DNA from: Heliocidaris tuberculata
Taxonomy: Eukaryota; Echinodermata; Echinoidea; Camarodonta; Echinometridae
NCBI GenBank assembly: GCA_025618425.1
Contig: CM046838.1
Span: 10,775,752-10,839,751 of the forward strand
Direction: 5' to 3'
DNA: 64,000 bases
Position 1 is the first letter of the stretch. Each line of letters begins with the position of its first letter. Below the pieces are notes generated by a model. That model did not search any database. It saw nothing but the letters and a program-made list of their open reading frames with translations, and was not told where the DNA came from. This document shows positions 25,785 to 31,700 of the stretch, one piece after another. The position numbers were made by a program, and so were the translations under genes.

Positions 25785-28700
25785 TGCATATTTTCTAACT
25801 CTGAGTATGTATAAGTCATTGTAATAAACATGTTTGTTGAGGCCATGGATTAGGGGAAAATTTGTTTCAAAAACTACATCTAGTTGTTCCACAACAAAAT
25901 CCATAATTACTACTATTCTATTCCATAAGAACTCTGTCAGCTTTTCTGGAGAAAAATTACTCTCAACTCCCAAGATCTTTTTTTTCCACGTCTCTTACCT
26001 CGGAAATCACTATTCAACATCCAATGATAATCAGGTTCTCTACCGTCTACTTCAAGTGTTACAGCTAAGGCATGAATTAAAGGACACGCTTTATCTTCCA
26101 GCAGTTTTCCACCCAAGGAACAACTTGTAGCATTGGTGTAACAAAGGTTTCTACAAGGAGATGGGTACATGTAGGAAGTGGCCAGAGAAAAGAGTTTTAA
26201 TAGTTTTAATAAAATAGTTTTGAGATAAAAAAAACAAAAAAAACACAAACATCTTAGCATATATACATGTACATACATAAAAACAGGAAGAAAAGAATCT
26301 TTACATTTCTACAGGTTTAGCATTAGAATCAATATGTTTGTGTTCTTTATCAAGTGATATTCTCTATAAAAGTAAACTAATATTTAATACCAGTTAAACG
26401 TAAAGTCTTCATCTGAATAAATTGTCACAATTATAAACAAAACAATCGCTAATATTTTTCATTTGAACATGTTCAAATTCATCCATCTGAATAATAAGTC
26501 ATTAACATGATGTACAAAAACGCATAAAATATACTTACTTGTTACCATACTCGCTCGTAAGGTTGTACATGCCTGTATAATTTTCTACAGGTTCCCAAGA
26601 TACAATAAAGTTCAGATCCCCATCATCAATTACATTTAGGGTAACAGAATATGCATAATCTGGAAAAGGGTAAGAAAGAGATTTACAAAATTTAAACTAC
26701 AGGTGGTAGAATAAAAATGCAAAACAAAATATATTTTACAGTTTCCTTTTCATAGATCTGTGATACAGTGTGTATCAAAATAAAGGTACCAGCAATCCAA
26801 ATTCAGAGCCCTGGTTAATTTTCTAAGTTTATTTAATTTATGTACAGCTTACAAAAAGAGAAACTCCTTACCTTTCTAATAATTCCCTCCTTGCATCATT
26901 GATGCCATGCATGACGGAGTACATTGTAGGTAAAGATGACAGGTACGAATATTCATTTTTGTGCAAATGTTAGTGGATGAAATGAATGCTTTTGCTGCTG
27001 TCACGCAAGATAGAGTATGTGTACATTGTTATTGCTCCCAAGATCCAATAACAATTGCAAAAAAAAAAAAAAAAATGGAATTCCTACCAGTCATCTTTAC
27101 ATGTGTACATTACTACTGAATATATATTATATATAGTTTTCTCCAATGATGAATAGAAGGATTAATCTCTGTTTCGTGATTCTGTTGAATGTTGTCTTCG
27201 TCTTGTGCTAGCATCCCTAATTTACTCCAAAGGTTACTGCTTCAATGCTGCAATGTTCCTCTTCCACTAGTGCCATACTCTTGATATTTCTAAACATTCT
27301 CCCAGATTCACTAGCGTAGCCGGGGGGGGGGGGGGGGGGGGGGGGGGGGAGGGCAGGAGGAAAGACTGCCCCCTGAAAACTTTTGAAAAAAGAAATTGTG
27401 CCCCCCTCCCGACTTTTAGAACTGATAACCTTCCCTCCCCCCTTTTTTTTTGCTTGTCAGAGAATTACGGAGGAAAACTGGACCCCATAAAATCTGCTGA
27501 TCCCCCACAGAGTGACTTTCGGAGGGCTGGCGAGAAGGAAAAATTACGAATCTCATTTTTAGAACTGATAACTTTTTTTTTTTTTGGGGGGGGGGGGGGG
27601 TTGTTGTTGCTTGTCAGAGAATTAAATAGAATCTCCCTCCAAGCAGTTCCCCAAAGTAGACAGCCTTGCATTTGTGTGCCCCCCTTTTAAAAACATCCTG
27701 GATACTCCACTGCCCAGATTCTTGGCTGCTGGAGGCTCTTTTTCTGGGAAACATTTCCTGAAAGCCTCACAAATTCACTGCAAACTCCCTATCACTTGAA
27801 ATGTTGTAACCACAAAGGTCTGCTGTTCAGTTGTATTTAGTTGAACCATCTTACCAATAACTGATGATTCCCAGACCTGCTACACACTTTACATAAACAA
27901 CCAGGTCCAGGTACATGTAATCAGGTAAAGGAGTAACATGTAATTCAAATCTTACTCTATTATCAAAGCTTGCAAATAGTCTATTCAAATTGGCCATATT
28001 CAGTGTATAAGTACTTAATCATATGTTGTAACATTCAAAGTATTCATATTTGTCTTTCATACAATTACGAAAACTTGAAAAAATTTGAATTTGTCATCTT
28101 CAATAACATTATACTTGGTCATGCATGGCATAAATGCATACATGTACATGTAGAGTGCAAATGAAAAGGTGAGAAATTTTTCTTAAAGGGAAATCCAACC
28201 TTACTAGCAAGTTGCTTTGAAAGAAAGAGGAAAAATCAGAGAAGCAGATTGGTGAAAGTTTGAACGAAATCAGACAAACAATAAGAAAGTTATGGATTTT
28301 TGAAAGTTGTAATCACTATGCATATAGGAATTTCAAATTGACTGAATAGGTAATGTCACTGTGATGTAGCTGTGTACAACTCCCCCATTCGCTCTTACAC
28401 ACAAAATGACTAAAATGTCATTTTTTTTTTCAAAATGCATTACTCAGTAGGATCTTTTCGTTCATGAGGACCTATAACAATATGCTATCTCCAATATATT
28501 TTGAGTACTGCCCTGAGGGTAAAAGCGCCTAGAAGAAAACCGCAAATTAATATTTTTGTGTACGACAAATGGGAGAGTTGTCCACAAAAATGTCACAATT
28601 GACTCACCAAACTGCCAATTTGAGATTCGTATAGATGTAGTGATCTCATTTTTCAAACATCCATAACTTTCTTAGTCTTTGTCCGATTTCTTCAAACTTT

Positions 28701-31700
28701 CACCATCCTGTTTTTCTTATTTTTCTGCTTTCACACAAATCATCTTATTACCAAGGTTGGATTTCCCTTTAAAGGTAAATGTTAAGATATACATGTAACC
28801 TTGGAATATTAACCCTCTAAATTTGGATTAGGCCAAGTAAAATTGATTCCTAGTTTCTCATCCGGATTTTTTTTGGAAATGAGGAGGGGGGTCCATGCCA
28901 TTTAATATTTGATATTTTTCCTGTACATAAAAATGCTGTTGGGTCAAACTCCGCACACATTTTCTTCATTCAGTTTTATTTGTGCATGCACTTCAGAGGT
29001 TCAAAACAAAGTGAAATAGCATTACATCAATGATTTTTGTTTTCTCATTGTCTGGATGTCCTAAGATTCTTATTTACTTCATTTCAGATCAAAAATATCA
29101 ATAATAAAAAAAAAAAAAAATTGAAGCAGACCGAAAAAAGGAAGGAGGGAAGGAGAAACTAGGAATTAATTCTATTTTAACCATACCTCCATCTTGATAC
29201 ACATTGTAAAATGTTAATGTTATATTCTGGTAGATTCTCATGGCAAAAACACAACAATCAAATGTATTTTAAAGCTCTATTTGATGTTATCAAATAAAGC
29301 ATTGATATTTGAGCTAACTTGCTTTGCTTAACCAGCTCACATATTCCCCTAATTGCTTAAAGGGAAAGTCCACCCTGGTATTACAAGTTGATTTGAATAA
29401 AAGAAGAAGAATTAGAGAAATAGATTAGTGACAGTTTGAGCAAAATCCGACAAGAAAATTTAAAAGTTAGGAATTTTTGAAGTTGTAACCAATCAAACAC
29501 AAATTGGCAACTTCATGACGTATCTTGCGAGCTCCTCTCCCATTTGCTCAGAACAGAATATCTCAAACTGATTTTAATTTCTAAGTGTTTGATGAAGGAA
29601 AAGATTTGTTTCATACAGGTTTTGTGTAAAAACACATCAGCAATGATTATATCTACATGTACATGTACAGTAAGGTGCATGTACATGTATGATTGAATAT
29701 TTTCTTTAGAGAAAATGGAAATTAATAATATTTTTGGGTACAGGGCAAATGGGAGAGTAACTTGCAAGATACTTCATGGAGTTGCCAATTTGTGTTTGAT
29801 TGATTACAACTTCAACCTTAGTTGATGTGTTTTTTTCCATTTTCTGCTTCTTTTGAAATCTGGGTGGACTTTCCCTTTAAATAGTTTACTCCTGATTTTT
29901 AGCAGGAACTTCAAGTTTATGGGTGAATTGTTTATTCTGGTTGAAAAACACTTGTCCAATTTATCCCAAGATGATCATGAAAAGTTTGTTTGCTTGCCAG
30001 TTCAAAGAACAATATAGACCTTTAGGCCCGAATTCACAAAGGAAGTTTAAACCATGGCTAAGTTTTAAACCTCCGTAAGCGTACTAAAATAATCGTAAAT
30101 AAGCGCGCATTGTCCATGCGCGCGCTCAAAGAAAATATATGATCGGATCGGATTCCGTGCACACGTACGCTTAAAAAACCCAGGAGGGGGTTTAAACCAT
30201 GGTTTAAACCAAACCTCCTTTGTGAATTCGGGCCATAGTGCCTTAAGTAGTGAATATTTTCACTTTAAAATATGATCTGAACCTTTGGTTTTCCTGAAAA
30301 TCTATTTCAATGGGACAAATTATCCAAACATATTTTGCTTACCATGTCTAGAGTTCCAGGCCGGAACACTATTTTCAACATATCTAATATTACTTCTGAG
30401 ATACGATATAAGTTTAATGTTAAAGTCCACCCTGACATTTAGTTGATTTTAATTAAAGTAGAAAATGAGAGAAATAGATTAGTAAATGTTTGAGCAGAAT
30501 GTGATAAGAAATAAGAAAGTTATGAATCTTTGAAGTTGTAATAAATCAAAATATGTGACATATCTTTCAAGGTCCTCTCCTATTTGCTCTGTATTGAAAA
30601 TTTCATTAATTTATATTTTCTTAAGGGGGTTTCACACCGGGCCTATGTAGAGTTGCGTAGTGCTGCACCCAGACTAAGCCGAGCTTACAATTCCCTATGC
30701 TGTGCCTACGCTGTGCCTACGCTGGCCTACGCGGCAATACACCAAGGGACGCAAAGGGGTACGCGAGATGGACGAAAAAAATTAAACATGTTTAATTTTT
30801 ATGCGTACTTTCGGCGTAGAGCACTGGACGCAGAATGTAACCAGTTTTCATGCAATTCTACGCAACACTAAGCTACTGTACGCCATGCCTACGCAATAGT
30901 ACGCTACCCTACACCAGTCCTACGAAATACATCCTTGAGGGTGGCGTAGTGTTACATATATGGAAGGGCGTAGTGTTGCGTACTTTTGCTTGTGGGTTCA
31001 GCATAAAGCAAACCTACGTGCCCTTTACGCCTGACCTACGTTCGTACGCAACCCTACGCCTGTTATACGCAATCCTACACGGAGGTACGCCAACTGCATA
31101 TATGCCGTAGGTACGCAGTGCCTATGCACAGGGTACGCAATCATACGCCATCGTATGGCAGTCTATGCATAACCTACGCAGGGACATCGCCGATCCTGCG
31201 CGTAATTTCGGCGTACTCGGTACGCCGCATAACGCAACTCTACGCAGGCCCGGTGTGAAAGGGGATTTAGTTGTTGATAAAGGAACAGATTTTTTCATTC
31301 ACTGAAAAAGTGAAACTTCGATTTTAGACTCTTAATTCTGTTAGTCAATTTATGTGATGAACATGATGATGATGAAGAGAGAAAACATACGTGACGTACA
31401 CTGTATGAAAAGATATTTTCAGGGGAATGAAGGGTGCCAGTGAAAGGGGGACTCTAACTTGTTAGTCTGTGATCCATGTATGGCAAGGGGTCCTTAAAGC
31501 TACGCAGGTCCTAAAGCTATGCACCCTGCAAATACGCACAATGCGACACGTTCGATGCGTCAAACTTTTGGTGTACATGTAACTGAGCAACGAAAATATT
31601 GTTTACAATTGCCCCCCAAAATTAGTAATTTTCCTTTATTTTTGATGATATTATAAAATCACTATTTAGAAATCAGGGTAACATTCACATCATTCAGCAC

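Noticed and set aside
25590..25824. Lysine-rich plus-strand frames
   Set aside because: They cross a poly-A tract and are antisense to receptor exon 4.
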